Position numbers and translations under genes: made by a program | Shown here: positions 10,509-19,108 of the stretch, in pieces | Numbering within the stretch: position 1 is the stretch's first letter | How the letters are laid out: the number at the start of each line of letters is the position of its first letter | The notes under the pieces: generated by a model | The model's database searches: none | Told to the model about the DNA's origin: nothing | Seen by the model: the letters and a program-made list of their open reading frames with translations, nothing else | NCBI RefSeq assembly: GCF_003173575.1 | Contig: NZ_QGNY01000004.1 | Coordinates: 310,001-374,000, forward strand | Reading direction: 5' to 3' | Origin: Pedobacter paludis | GTDB lineage: Bacteria > Bacteroidota > Bacteroidia > Sphingobacteriales > Sphingobacteriaceae | DNA: 64,000 nt

Positions 10509-10991
10509 ATGAAAGATAACGGACAACACGAAGATTTTATGCGAATGGCTATTGCGCTATCCGTACAAAATGTGAACGAGAATATAGGTGGGCCATTTGG
10601 TGCCGTTGTGGTAAAAGACGGTAAAGTAGTTGCAAAATCTGCGAACAAAGTAACATCTACAAATGATCCTACTGCGCATGCAGAAGTTTCTGCAATTAGA
10701 TTGGCCTGTACCGAACTGGGCACTTTTGATTTAAGCGGCTGCGTAATATACACCAGTTGTGAGCCCTGTCCGATGTGCCTAGGCGCAATTTATTGGTCGA
10801 GAATTGAAACCATTTATTACGGCAATACAAAGGCCGATGCGGGCAAAATCGGTTTTGATGATAAATTTATTTATGATGAACTGGATAAACCGATGGAAAA
10901 ACGTTCTTTGCCTGTTTTGCAGTTGCTTAGGGATGAAGCAAGCCATGCTTTTAAACTTTGGGAAACCTCGCCAATGCGGATAGACTACTAA
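10509..10991 (+). CDS. guaD: Guanine deaminase-type nucleoside deaminase
   Basis: 160 residues of the CDA/CMP-dCMP deaminase fold. The zinc site is TAHAEV (His57, catalytic Glu59) with SCEPCPMC (Cys87, Cys90). The sequence GGPFGAVVVKDG, the segment DPTAHAEVSAIR and the tail GFDDKFIYDEL resemble the Bacillus-type GuaD (about 156 residues) more than tRNA-editing TadA. It would convert guanine to xanthine and ammonia in the cytoplasm. TadA remains an alternative for any member of this fold. It follows a strong terminator, so it is transcribed on its own. Confidence 0.8.
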   Translation: MKDNGQHEDFMRMAIALSVQNVNENIGGPFGAVVVKDGKVVAKSANKVTSTNDPTAHAEVSAIRLACTELGTFDLSGCVIYTSCEPCPMCLGAIYWSRIETIYYGNTKADAGKIGFDDKFIYDELDKPMEKRSLPVLQLLRDEASHAFKLWETSPMRIDY

Positions 10992-11050
10992 GATGAATTC
11001 TTTTTGAAACAAAACGGCAGGTTCTAAAGTCTAACTATAAATAAAACACA

Positions 11051-11821
11051 ATGACTTACGAACAAAAGATAACAAGCGAACTGGATTTCTGGAAGTTTAA
11101 AACTTTACAGAAACCTTCGCTTTTAAGCAAGGTTACCGATGGGGTTCAAAAGAAGATTAACAGTTTTATTCCAGATAAGATTCATAATGCCATTACAACT
11201 GCAATTAAGCAGATGGTTAAAATGGTACTTTTTGGTTCTACTTTTACAACATCCAAACCAGTAACCGATTTAACTTTAATGCATCGCGAAGCCTTGGTTA
11301 AACAGAAAATTGACGCTTATAAAAAAACAGGTGCTGCAGAAGGTGGTATAACAGGTGCCGGAGGATTTTTGATGAGCTTAGCTGATTTTCCCCTATTACT
11401 CGGTATTAAGATGAAAATGCTTTTCGATATAGCTGCCGTTTATGGTTATGATGTTAAAGATTACCGCGAGCGTTTATTTATTCTCCATATCTTTCAATTG
11501 GCGTTTTCGAGCAAAGCAAAAAGTAAAAATGTGTTTATTAAAATGCAAGATTGGGATAACCAAGCCCATAAGCTGCCAACCAATATTGATGAGTTTGATT
11601 GGTTAACCTTTCAGCAACAATATCGTGATTATATTGATTTGGCCAAACTTGCACAGATGCTGCCTTTTGTTGGCGCCGCAGTTGGTGCTGTAGCCAATTA
11701 TAAATTAATAGAAAAGCTTGGCAAAACGGCTATGATGAGTTACAGAATGAGATATTTTAATTTACAATATCCAATCATCAGTTCTGAAGAAATTAAAAAT
11801 CTAGTGTTAAAACCCCATTAA
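11051..11821 (+). CDS. EcsC family protein
   Basis: 256 residues matching the EcsC family. The hallmark is a Gly/Ala-rich segment around 95-125 (EGGITGAGGFLMSLADFP followed by a hydrophobic stretch). A second hydrophobic region lies near 200-215 (LPFVGAAVGAVANY). EcsC is named from the Bacillus ecsABC locus, but no ABC transporter is present here and the biochemical role is unknown. The stop overlaps the convergent S4-domain gene by four bases. Confidence 0.75.
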   Translation: MTYEQKITSELDFWKFKTLQKPSLLSKVTDGVQKKINSFIPDKIHNAITTAIKQMVKMVLFGSTFTTSKPVTDLTLMHREALVKQKIDAYKKTGAAEGGITGAGGFLMSLADFPLLLGIKMKMLFDIAAVYGYDVKDYRERLFILHIFQLAFSSKAKSKNVFIKMQDWDNQAHKLPTNIDEFDWLTFQQQYRDYIDLAKLAQMLPFVGAAVGAVANYKLIEKLGKTAMMSYRMRYFNLQYPIISSEEIKNLVLKPH

Positions 11822-12222
11822 TCTTCTTTGTCCTCAAAAAGACCACCAATCAAATCATCTGTGTCTCTTCTGTCTTTTTTGGTTGGTCTACCTGTCCCTC
11901 TATCTCGTTTTAAATTTGGCGAATGAAACATCGATTTAAATGCGTGCGTTTCTTCAACTGGAGTTAAATCTTTGTATTTGGTGAGGGCTGTTGGAGAATC
12001 GGTTCGGTTATAAGATAACTCAACAACTTCAATAATTTTTTTCTCTATCCCTTTAGATACCGAATATATCTCTCCTACTTTTACAATTGCCGAAGCTTTA
12101 AGATTTTGTCCATTTAGTTTTACCCTTCCTGCTTTGCAGGCATCTGTAGCCAAACTCCTGGTTTTAAAAAGCCTAATTGCCCACAAATATTTATCAATCC
12201 TAAGTTTTTCTGTTTCTGACAT
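11818..12222 (-). CDS. S4-domain RNA-binding protein, Hsp15-like
   Basis: 134 residues from the ATG at 12222. A longer frame reaches 12321, but its first 33 residues come from low-complexity spacer DNA, while homologous sequence begins at LRIDKYLWAIRLFKTRS. The S4 fold covers about 5-70 and ends with LNGQNLKASAIVKVGE. A basic tail (LKRDRGTGRPTKKDRR) and an acidic end follow. The family resembles Hsp15/HslR, which binds free 50S subunits carrying nascent chains. Convergent with the EcsC-family gene. Confidence 0.82.
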   Translation of the reverse strand: MSETEKLRIDKYLWAIRLFKTRSLATDACKAGRVKLNGQNLKASAIVKVGEIYSVSKGIEKKIIEVVELSYNRTDSPTALTKYKDLTPVEETHAFKSMFHSPNLKRDRGTGRPTKKDRRDTDDLIGGLFEDKED

Positions 12223-12401
12223 TGGTAGTTGGTTTGCTAATTGGTTTTTTAGTTGATTGGCATGACTCCGTTTATCCATACTATTAGAAACAAAAAACAC
12301 TAAAAAACCAAAGTTAAGCAACCTAAACCCAAAAAACCAAACACCTAAAAAACTAAAAAACCAAAAATTTTAAGTTATTTTGCGTAAAATTTAAAAACAT
12401 C

Positions 12402-13220
12402 ATGTATTCAGATTTAAAGAAATTAATTGAAGCCGCTTGGGAAGATAGAACCCTTTTAAAATATAGCAATTATTGCGAAGCCATTGAAGCCGTTATTATG
12501 GGCTTAGATAAAGGTGAGATTCGTGTTGCTGAGCCAGTTTTAAACTCTTGGGGCATTAATGAGTGGGTAAAAAAGGCTGTGATTTTATATTTCCCAATCC
12601 GTGAGATGAAAGAAATTAAAAGTGGCCCATTTGTTTACCACGACAAAATGGATTTAAAAACCGATTATAAAGCGACTGGTGTACGGGTTGTACCAATGGC
12701 AAGTGCCCGTTATGGTTCGTTTTTGGCTAAAGGTGTAATCATGATGCCATCTTATGTAAATATTGGTGCATATGTAGATGAGGGTACCATGGTAGATACC
12801 TGGGCAACGGTTGGTTCATGTGCACAAATCGGTAAACGTGTTCACTTAAGTGGTGGCGTTGGTATTGGTGGTGTTTTAGAACCCGTTCAGGCGGCTCCGG
12901 TAATTATCGAAGATGATTGCTTTTTAGGTTCAAGAGCAATTGTTGTAGAAGGTGTTAAATTAGAAAGAGAAGTTGTTTTAGGTGCGAATGTAGTTTTAAC
13001 TGCATCAACCAAAATTATTGATGTAACAGGCCCATCCCCTGTCGAATATAAAGGAGTTGTTCCTGCCCGTTCAGTTGTTATTCCAGGTAGTTACACCAAA
13101 AAATATCCAGCTGGAGAATATCAGGTTCCTTGTGCTTTAATTATTGGTAAGCGTAAAGAAAGTACAGATAAGAAAACTTCGCTTAACGATGCGTTAAGAG
13201 AAAATAATGTAGCCGTTTAA
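12402..13220 (+). CDS. dapD: Tetrahydrodipicolinate N-succinyltransferase
   Basis: 272 residues, the family's normal length. An N-terminal helical domain is followed by a left-handed beta-helix of hexapeptide repeats (about 100-240), with VRVVPMASARYGSF, SYVNIGAYVDEGTMVD and the GGVGIGGVLEP loop that are signatures of DapD. It succinylates tetrahydrodipicolinate in the succinylase branch of lysine and meso-diaminopimelate synthesis. The glycosyltransferase behind it starts within about 70 bases and may be cotranscribed, but the two functions are unrelated. Confidence 0.95.
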   Translation: MYSDLKKLIEAAWEDRTLLKYSNYCEAIEAVIMGLDKGEIRVAEPVLNSWGINEWVKKAVILYFPIREMKEIKSGPFVYHDKMDLKTDYKATGVRVVPMASARYGSFLAKGVIMMPSYVNIGAYVDEGTMVDTWATVGSCAQIGKRVHLSGGVGIGGVLEPVQAAPVIIEDDCFLGSRAIVVEGVKLEREVVLGANVVLTASTKIIDVTGPSPVEYKGVVPARSVVIPGSYTKKYPAGEYQVPCALIIGKRKESTDKKTSLNDALRENNVAV

Positions 13221-13231
13221 GCTTACTTAGT

Positions 13232-13317
13232 TAAAAGTTGAAAGTGGAAAGTAACATTATGCCGGAAAATCACGAAATATTGATTTCTATGCAAGAAGAC
13301 TTTCAACTTTCAACTTT
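13232..13317. repeat. Heptamer-period repeat with inverted copy at dapD/glycosyltransferase junction
   Basis: TTGAAAG then TGGAAAG (about 13232-13252) and, inverted, CTTTCAA-CTTTCAA-CTTT (13300-13317). The unit length is seven bases. The repeat runs into the 5' end of the glycosyltransferase frame and makes its start uncertain. Confidence 0.65.
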
Positions 13318-14455
13318 AAACTCAAAACTAAAAATTGGATACGACGGTAAGCGTGCTGCAAATAATTTAACTGGTTTAGGCAATTACAGCCGATCTTTAA
13401 TAGAAAATTTAGCAATACAATATCCAGAGAATCAATATCATGTATATACTCCAAAAGTAAAGACTGCAAAGCAGATCGATTCTTTTTTTCAAAAGGAAAA
13501 CATTAAGCTCGAGCTCCCAAAAAATGGCAGTTTTTTATGGCGAAGTGTAAATATCCTAAAAGATTTAAGTCGGGATGAGATTCAGATTTATCATGGTTTA
13601 AGTCACGAAATCCCCTTTGCCATTCAGCATACCAGAATTAAATCTATTGTAACCATACACGATTTAATTTTTCTCCGCTTTCCTCGGTATTATAAGTTTA
13701 TAGATCGAAAACTTTATGAGTGGAAAAGTAAATCTGCTTGCAAAAATGCTAACAAAATTATCGCAATAAGCGAAAAAACGAAAGAAGATATTGTTGAATT
13801 TTATGGTATTGAACCAAATAAAATTGAGGTAATTTATCAGAGTTGTGATGATAATTTCAAAAAAGCATTTGAATCATCAACCTTAAATAGAATAAGACAC
13901 ACCTATAAACTTCCTGATAAATATATTTTAAGCGTCGGAACAATTGAAGAACGAAAAAACTTAAAATTAATCGTTCAGGCCTTAAAGGATGTAAATGAAG
14001 ATTATAAATTGGTTGTAATCGGAAAACAGACTTCCTATTTTAAAACAGTAGAAAAAGAGATTGAGAAATTGGGATTAAGAAAAAGAATCTTATTTCTTCA
14101 AAATATTCCCTTTGTCGATTTACCTGGCATCTATCAAATGGCTTCAATTTTTGTTTACCCATCTTTTTATGAAGGTTTCGGCATTCCAATTATAGAGGCT
14201 TTATACTCAGGCGTTCCAACAATTGCAGCAACGGGCTCTTGTTTAGAAGAGGCAGGTGGACCAAATTCAATATATATTTCACCTACAGATCATAATGCCT
14301 TGGCTGAAGCCATAAATCGAATTGTCTGTGACCCACAGCTTCAAAAAACGATGAAAGAAAAAGGGCTGGAATTTGTTCAAAAATTCAACAGCCCTGTAGT
14401 TACGAAGCAATTAATGGATTGCTATTTAAATGTTTTAGATTCTGCAACTACTTAG
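13289..14455 (+). CDS. GT4-type glycosyltransferase
   Basis: 388 residues from the ATG at 13289; an earlier in-frame ATG at 13238 gives 405. Recognisable homology starts only at KIGYDGKRA, after repeat-derived codons, so neither start is secure. The GT-B fold shows a Gly-rich N-terminal loop (NLTGLGNYSRSL), IVTIHDLIFLRFP, the donor-binding start SVGTIEERKN and the GT4 signature PSFYEGFGIPIIEAL with the E-x7-E pair. It likely transfers a sugar from a nucleotide donor during surface-polysaccharide or glycoconjugate assembly. No other polysaccharide genes adjoin it. The stop overlaps the convergent DUF4136 gene by eight bases. Confidence 0.85.
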   Translation: MQEDFQLSTLNSKLKIGYDGKRAANNLTGLGNYSRSLIENLAIQYPENQYHVYTPKVKTAKQIDSFFQKENIKLELPKNGSFLWRSVNILKDLSRDEIQIYHGLSHEIPFAIQHTRIKSIVTIHDLIFLRFPRYYKFIDRKLYEWKSKSACKNANKIIAISEKTKEDIVEFYGIEPNKIEVIYQSCDDNFKKAFESSTLNRIRHTYKLPDKYILSVGTIEERKNLKLIVQALKDVNEDYKLVVIGKQTSYFKTVEKEIEKLGLRKRILFLQNIPFVDLPGIYQMASIFVYPSFYEGFGIPIIEALYSGVPTIAATGSCLEEAGGPNSIYISPTDHNALAEAINRIVCDPQLQKTMKEKGLEFVQKFNSPVVTKQLMDCYLNVLDSATT

Positions 14456-15005
14456 CAGCAATCGCATTTGGTGGGTATTGTGCTAAAATTTCTTTAACGC
14501 CCGTATTTAATCTTTCTTCTCTTTTGGTAAAGTTATCTAGATTAAATCCACTTCCCTGACCATGCCAGAACAAAATCTTTTTGTTAGGATCTAAGAAGTC
14601 GATGATAATGGTTCCTTCGATATATTGGTTAACATAGGTGCCACCGCCACCCCAATATGGAGAACGCCAGCCCCAGCCACCGCCCCAACCCCATCCACCG
14701 TAATAACCTGGGCCATAAACATCTGTTTTTTCCCTAGCTACTACAAATAAATTTACAAGAAGATCTGGTTTGTCTGATTTTGTAAAACCTTTGGCATTCA
14801 TCTGTGCTTCAACAGCGGCTATTAATCTGCGTTTATCTAGATTGTTTAACCTAACCCTATCAATTCCCTTTTGGTAAAAATTGTAAGTTTTATAGCCATT
14901 TAAGTCTACGTTTTTGTCATAGTCTGAAGCTGTTCGTAGTGATGAACAACCTGCTAATGCAATTACCGCGGTAAAAAGCATTAATAAATTTTTGATTGTT
15001 TTCAT
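14448..15005 (-). CDS. DUF4136 lipoprotein
   Basis: 185 residues. Signal peptide with lipobox LAGC (Cys20). The DUF4136 body starts at about residue 30 (YDKNVDLNGYKTYNFY) and includes KPDLLVNLFV. A Gly/Trp/Tyr-rich loop (about 95-125, GGWGWGGGWGW) interrupts it, then IEGTIIIDFLDPNKK-type strands close the domain. The family is common in Bacteroidota envelopes, with unknown function. The low-complexity loop is probably surface exposed. Single-gene unit. Confidence 0.85.
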   Translation of the reverse strand: MKTIKNLLMLFTAVIALAGCSSLRTASDYDKNVDLNGYKTYNFYQKGIDRVRLNNLDKRRLIAAVEAQMNAKGFTKSDKPDLLVNLFVVAREKTDVYGPGYYGGWGWGGGWGWRSPYWGGGGTYVNQYIEGTIIIDFLDPNKKILFWHGQGSGFNLDNFTKREERLNTGVKEILAQYPPNAIAAK

Positions 15006-15188
15006 TGTGCGTTGTTTTATTTAAATAACCTGTATTAAAAATAACGATTTTAAATTGGAAACGTTAGAATCTGTTATAATTTTTACAATCAGATTGTTAT
15101 GTTAAAAACGCTAGGTAACGCATGAATGTTTTATGCTAATTGTTAAATTATTAAGGGTTTACATTATTTAACATATTGTTTTAAAAAC

Positions 15189-15196
15189 TAACTTTG
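15189..15196 (+). promoter_or_regulatory. Candidate -7 element of tsaC
   Basis: TAACTTTG fits TAnnTTTG and ends four bases before the ATG at 15201, which would put the transcript start at or next to the start codon. Confidence 0.5.
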
Positions 15197-15200
15197 CATT

Positions 15201-15767
15201 ATGCTTAGAGACGAAATTAACAAGGCTTTTGAAGTTCTAAAATCTGGTGGAGTAATTCTTTATCCTACCGATACCATTTGGGGATTGGGATGCGATGCAA
15301 CAAATGCAGAAGCTGTAGAAAAGCTTTTAAAAATTAAAAATCGCCCTGCAGAAAAAAGCTTAATTGTACTGTTGGATATAGACAGTAAACTTCAAAGCTA
15401 TGTAAATGAAGTTCCGGAAATTGCTTACGATTTAATTGAATATGCCGAAAACCCCCTAACAATAATCTTTTCTGGGGCGAAAAATTTAGCTCCAAATGTT
15501 ATTAATGCTGATGGAAGTGTCGGTATCCGAATAGTTAAACACGATTTTTGCACTCCGCTTCTTCAACGTTTTCGGAAACCTATCGTATCTACATCAGCAA
15601 ATTTAAGTGGAGAACCATCACCTAAATTTTTTGATGATATCCATCCTGAAATTTTAGAAGCCGTAGATTTGGTGGTTGATTTTGAACAGGAAAACCGTTC
15701 TGTAAAAAAGCCTTCAACCATTATGAAGCTTTCGCCAAGTGGCCAATTTGAATTTATCAGAAAATAA
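15201..15767 (+). CDS. tsaC: L-threonylcarbamoyladenylate synthase (YrdC/Sua5 domain)
   Basis: 188 residues, a lone YrdC domain without the Sua5 C-terminal extension. Motifs: GGVILYPTDTIWGLGCDA (about 15-32), KIKNRPAEKSLIVL with the KxR signature, and the SANLSGEPSP loop (about 133-142). It condenses threonine, bicarbonate and ATP into threonylcarbamoyl-AMP for t6A37 in tRNAs reading ANN codons. The Thr(TGT) tRNA in this window (U36, A37) is an expected substrate of the pathway. It is followed closely by cca. Confidence 0.92.
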   Translation: MLRDEINKAFEVLKSGGVILYPTDTIWGLGCDATNAEAVEKLLKIKNRPAEKSLIVLLDIDSKLQSYVNEVPEIAYDLIEYAENPLTIIFSGAKNLAPNVINADGSVGIRIVKHDFCTPLLQRFRKPIVSTSANLSGEPSPKFFDDIHPEILEAVDLVVDFEQENRSVKKPSTIMKLSPSGQFEFIRK

Positions 15768-15784
15768 TAATCCCCACATCTAAA

Positions 15785-15826
15785 GGGGCTTTATTACGCT
15801 TAAAACATATAAGCCCCAAATGTTTT
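15785..15826 (+). terminator. Weak hairpin and T-run between tsaC and cca
   Basis: GGGGCTT (15785-15791) pairs with AAGCCCC (15811-15817) and a TGTTTTT run follows. CCCC at 15772-15775 could compete for the same GGGG. A weak terminator or attenuator; the loop is long. Confidence 0.35.
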
Positions 15827-15856
15827 TCTTAATTTCGCTAATTCAATTGCCTTTTT

Positions 15857-17311
15857 ATGCAAGCTAACTTAAGTAATGAAAGCAAGAATTTTCCTCTGGG
15901 GGATTTAGAAGTTCATTTAAAAGATCCAATATTTAAAACATTATCTGCCATTGCAGATCAAAATAAAACCGAAGCCTATGTTATTGGTGGTTTTGTACGC
16001 GATTTATTTTTAAATCGTCCATCAAAAGATATTGATGTTGTGGTTGTTGGAAAGGGAATTGATTATGCAGAAGCTGTAGGAAAGAAATTGCAGACAAAAG
16101 TTGCGGTGTTTAAAAATTTTGGAACTGCAAATATTAAATTCAAAGACTTAGAAGTCGAATTTGTAGGCGCAAGAAAGGAATCTTACCGTTCCGATTCGCG
16201 TAAGCCGATTGTTGAAGACGGAACATTAGAGGATGATCAAATCAGAAGAGATTTTACCATCAACGCCTTAGCCATTAACCTAAATGCAAACCGTTTTGGC
16301 GAATTGCTTGATCCATTCGGCGGGATTCAGGATCTAGAAAACAAGCTTATTCGTACCCCGCTCGATCCCGAGATTACTTTCTCTGATGATCCTTTAAGAA
16401 TGATGAGGGCCATCCGCTTTGCTGCACAATTAAATTTTAATATAGATCCCACTGCATTAAATGCGATAAAAACTCAAAAACAACGCATAAGTATTGTATC
16501 AAAAGAGCGGATTACTGATGAGATGAATAAGATCATTTTATCTAAGAAACCATCCATCGGTTTTAAACACTTATTTGATACTGGTTTATTGCATATCATT
16601 TTCCCTCAAATGGCTCAGCTTTATGGTGTCGAGATTATTAAAGGAAAAGGACATAAGGATAATTTTTACCACACATTAGAGGTTTTGGATAACATCTGTG
16701 AAACTACGGAAGATTTATGGCTTCGATGGGCAGCTATTTTGCACGACATTGCAAAACCTGCAACCAAACGTTTTGAAGAAGGGCATGGTTGGACATTTCA
16801 CGGACATGAAGACAGAGGCGCCAGAATGGTTCCCAAAATTTTTACTCAGCTTAAGTTGCCGCTTAACGAAAAAATGAAGTACGTTCAAAAATTGGTTCTA
16901 CTTCACTTGCGTCCAATTGTTTTAGCACAAGAAACCGTTACAGATTCTGCCGTTAGAAGATTGCTCTTTGATGCCGGTGAGGAAATAGAAAGCCTAATGT
17001 TGCTGTGCAATGCAGATGTTACCACTAAAAATGAATATAAAAAAACGAAGTATCGCAACAATTTTGAGCTGGTTAAACAGAAGCTGAAAGATGTTGAAGA
17101 ACGAGATAAAATCCGAAACTGGCAACCACCCATTACAGGAACCGATATTATGGAAACTTTCGGTCTGGAGGCAGGTAAGGAAGTTGGTCTAATTAAAAAT
17201 GCAATTCGCGAAGCAATTTTGGAGGGTGAGATAACAAATGATTACGCCGAAGCGTTTAACTTTATGCTTAATCAGGCAAAACAAATGGGATTAAATCCTG
17301 TTAATAAATAA
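15857..17311 (+). CDS. cca: CCA-adding tRNA nucleotidyltransferase with HD domain
   Basis: 484 residues. The class II nucleotidyltransferase head has GGFVRD (44-49), the metal-binding DID (58-60) and RRDFTINALAI (about 128-138), followed by the neck region (DPLRMMRAIRFA). The C-terminal half has an HD phosphohydrolase domain (AAILHDIAKP, about 297-306; HGHEDRGA). It builds or repairs the 3' CCA of tRNAs. It is required here because none of the five tRNA genes in the window encodes CCA. It sits between tsaC and the pRiA4b-type gene. Confidence 0.92.
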   Translation: MQANLSNESKNFPLGDLEVHLKDPIFKTLSAIADQNKTEAYVIGGFVRDLFLNRPSKDIDVVVVGKGIDYAEAVGKKLQTKVAVFKNFGTANIKFKDLEVEFVGARKESYRSDSRKPIVEDGTLEDDQIRRDFTINALAINLNANRFGELLDPFGGIQDLENKLIRTPLDPEITFSDDPLRMMRAIRFAAQLNFNIDPTALNAIKTQKQRISIVSKERITDEMNKIILSKKPSIGFKHLFDTGLLHIIFPQMAQLYGVEIIKGKGHKDNFYHTLEVLDNICETTEDLWLRWAAILHDIAKPATKRFEEGHGWTFHGHEDRGARMVPKIFTQLKLPLNEKMKYVQKLVLLHLRPIVLAQETVTDSAVRRLLFDAGEEIESLMLLCNADVTTKNEYKKTKYRNNFELVKQKLKDVEERDKIRNWQPPITGTDIMETFGLEAGKEVGLIKNAIREAILEGEITNDYAEAFNFMLNQAKQMGLNPVNK

Positions 17312-17418
17312 TTTACTTAAAATAAAAGCCGAAACAAAGCAATAGACACCTTATTGTGACTTTTACTGTTTTGTGGTAAGGCAAATTAACTTTATTTTTA
17401 CGGTTCCAAAATACAATA

Positions 17419-18066
17419 ATGGCTATTTATAAATTTAGAATTACTTTCGAAGATTTTGATGATGTTGTGAGAGAGATCGACATTAAATCAAACCAAACTT
17501 TTGAAGACCTGCACAAGGCTATTCATAGATCTACAGGTTACAATGCCGAAAAATCATCTTCATTTTATGTAAGTACTGATAACTGGTTAAAAGGCGACGA
17601 GATAGCTTATTTACCGAGCGAACGCAAAAAAGACCGCGTAGTATTGATGGAAAATTCTAAACTTAGTGGTTTTATTGAAGATCCGCATCAGAAATTTTAT
17701 TACATCTACAATTTTGATCGTCCTTACGATTTCCACGTAGAATTGGTTAAAATCGTCTTAGATCCAGATCCTAATATCGAATATCCTTTCCTAGCAAAAA
17801 GTTCTGGAGAAGCGCCTAAAATAATGGAGCAAAACAGCCCTCAATCAGTTGATCCAAGAGGCACAGCGGTTTCTAGCGAATTTGATTTCTTAAATGAGAT
17901 GAACTTTGTGCCAGAGGATACCGATGAATTGGAAGCAATGGGTGAAATGGGAATCAATGCGGAGGAGAGAGACGAAGAAGACGAGACTGAGGATAGCGAC
18001 GAATTTGGAGATGAATTTTCTGACAGTGAAGGTTATGAAGACGAAAGCCATAAAGACGACTATTAA
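17419..18066 (+). CDS. Plasmid pRiA4b ORF-3-like domain protein with acidic tail
   Basis: 215 residues. The first ~130 match the pRiA4b ORF-3 fold: YKFRITFEDFDD at the start, FEDLHKAIHRSTG, then FYYIYNFDRPYDFHVELV. The last ~60 residues are dominated by Asp and Glu and are probably disordered. The family was named from a plasmid and an IS1096 passenger gene, but here it looks like an ordinary chromosomal gene with neighbour-like codon use and no mobile element nearby. Function unknown. Its place between cca and miaA hints at a tRNA-related job; that is inference from position only. Confidence 0.75.
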   Translation: MAIYKFRITFEDFDDVVREIDIKSNQTFEDLHKAIHRSTGYNAEKSSSFYVSTDNWLKGDEIAYLPSERKKDRVVLMENSKLSGFIEDPHQKFYYIYNFDRPYDFHVELVKIVLDPDPNIEYPFLAKSSGEAPKIMEQNSPQSVDPRGTAVSSEFDFLNEMNFVPEDTDELEAMGEMGINAEERDEEDETEDSDEFGDEFSDSEGYEDESHKDDY

Positions 18067-18092
18067 TCACTAAACATAAAAATGAATACAAA

Positions 18093-18124
18093 CGGTCAGA
18101 TGAAATCATCTGACTTTTTGTTTT
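18093..18124 (+). terminator. Intrinsic terminator between the pRiA4b-type gene and miaA
   Basis: GTCAGATG (18095-18102) pairs with CATCTGAC (18107-18114), followed by TTTTTGTTTT. It separates miaA, which starts at 18135, from the upstream gene. Confidence 0.85.
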
Positions 18125-18134
18125 AATAAGCAAT

Positions 18135-19061
18135 ATGTCGGTAGATAATTTAAAGCAAAAAAAAGCAAAGACTCTAATTTCAGTTGTTGGTCCTACGGCA
18201 ATTGGAAAAACTGCCTTAGCGATTGAACTTGCCCAGCACTTTAAAACCGAAATCATCTCTGCCGATTCCAGACAATTCTTTAAGGAGATGGAAATTGGTA
18301 CCGCAAAACCGGATAAAGAAGAACTTGCTAATGCCAAACACCATTTCATTAATTCACACTCTATCGAAAAACTGTTCAGCACAGGAGATTTTGAGTTGGA
18401 AGCATTAAAATCATTAGAACTCATTTTTGAGAATCATGATGTCGCAATTATGGTTGGTGGTTCTGGACTGTATATAAATGCTGTTATTAATGGCTTAGAT
18501 GAGATGCCAGAAATTGATTTATCTATCCGTGATCAATTAAATAAGCAATTTGAAGTTGAGGGCATTGATGTTATTAAAAAACAACTTGCAGAATTAGATC
18601 CAGAATACTTTGAAAAAGTCGATCAGAATAATCCTCAGAGAATGATTAGAGGATTGGAGGTATTCTTATCTACAGGTCAAAAACTTTCGTCGATGCTTTC
18701 TGCAACAAAAAAAGAACGGCCATTTAACATCATCAAAATCGGTTTAAATATAGATCGGGCTAAGCTTTACGCTCAGATTAACCTCCGCGTAGATAAGATG
18801 ATGGAAAAAGGATTATTAGAAGAAGTTAAATCCCTCCTGCCCTATAGAAAATACAATGCCCTAAATACGGTTGGTTACAGTGAGTTATTTGATTATTTGG
18901 ATGAAAAGATTTCTTTAGAAGATGCAGTTTCATCAATCAAGCAAAACACACGTCGATTTGCAAAACGCCAGTTAACCTGGTTTAGAAAAGATCAGGAAGT
19001 AAATTGGTTTGAGCCAACCAAAAAAGACGAGATTATTAAGCTTATAGAAAAACAGCTTTAA
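18135..19061 (+). CDS. miaA: tRNA dimethylallyltransferase
   Basis: 308 residues, normal length. P-loop GPTAIGKT (19-26), then EIISADSRQFFKEMEIGTAKP (split in the family as the D-S-R and GTAKP motifs) and the later NTVGYSELFDYLD segment. It transfers dimethylallyl from DMAPP to N6 of A37 in tRNAs with A36. The Tyr and Trp tRNAs in this window carry A36-A37 and fit. The start lies only about 10 bases after the preceding terminator's T-run, so its own promoter must overlap that terminator or read-through is used. Confidence 0.95.
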   Translation: MSVDNLKQKKAKTLISVVGPTAIGKTALAIELAQHFKTEIISADSRQFFKEMEIGTAKPDKEELANAKHHFINSHSIEKLFSTGDFELEALKSLELIFENHDVAIMVGGSGLYINAVINGLDEMPEIDLSIRDQLNKQFEVEGIDVIKKQLAELDPEYFEKVDQNNPQRMIRGLEVFLSTGQKLSSMLSATKKERPFNIIKIGLNIDRAKLYAQINLRVDKMMEKGLLEEVKSLLPYRKYNALNTVGYSELFDYLDEKISLEDAVSSIKQNTRRFAKRQLTWFRKDQEVNWFEPTKKDEIIKLIEKQL

Positions 19062-19064
19062 AGA

Positions 19065-19093
19065 AAAAGGCCTGCAAATCTGCAAGCCTTTTC
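19065..19093. terminator. Bidirectional terminator between miaA and the SGNH gene
   Basis: AAAAGGC-C-TGCA and TGCA-A-GCCTTTT form a hairpin with one internal mismatch, A- and T-runs on the two sides. It serves two convergent genes. Confidence 0.8.
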
Positions 19094-19108
19094 AAATAGT
19101 ATAGTCGC

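Noticed and set aside
17419..18066. Plasmid- or IS-derived gene (pRiA4b ORF-3 family name)
   Set aside because: No inverted repeats, transposase or plasmid genes nearby; looks like an ordinary chromosomal gene.
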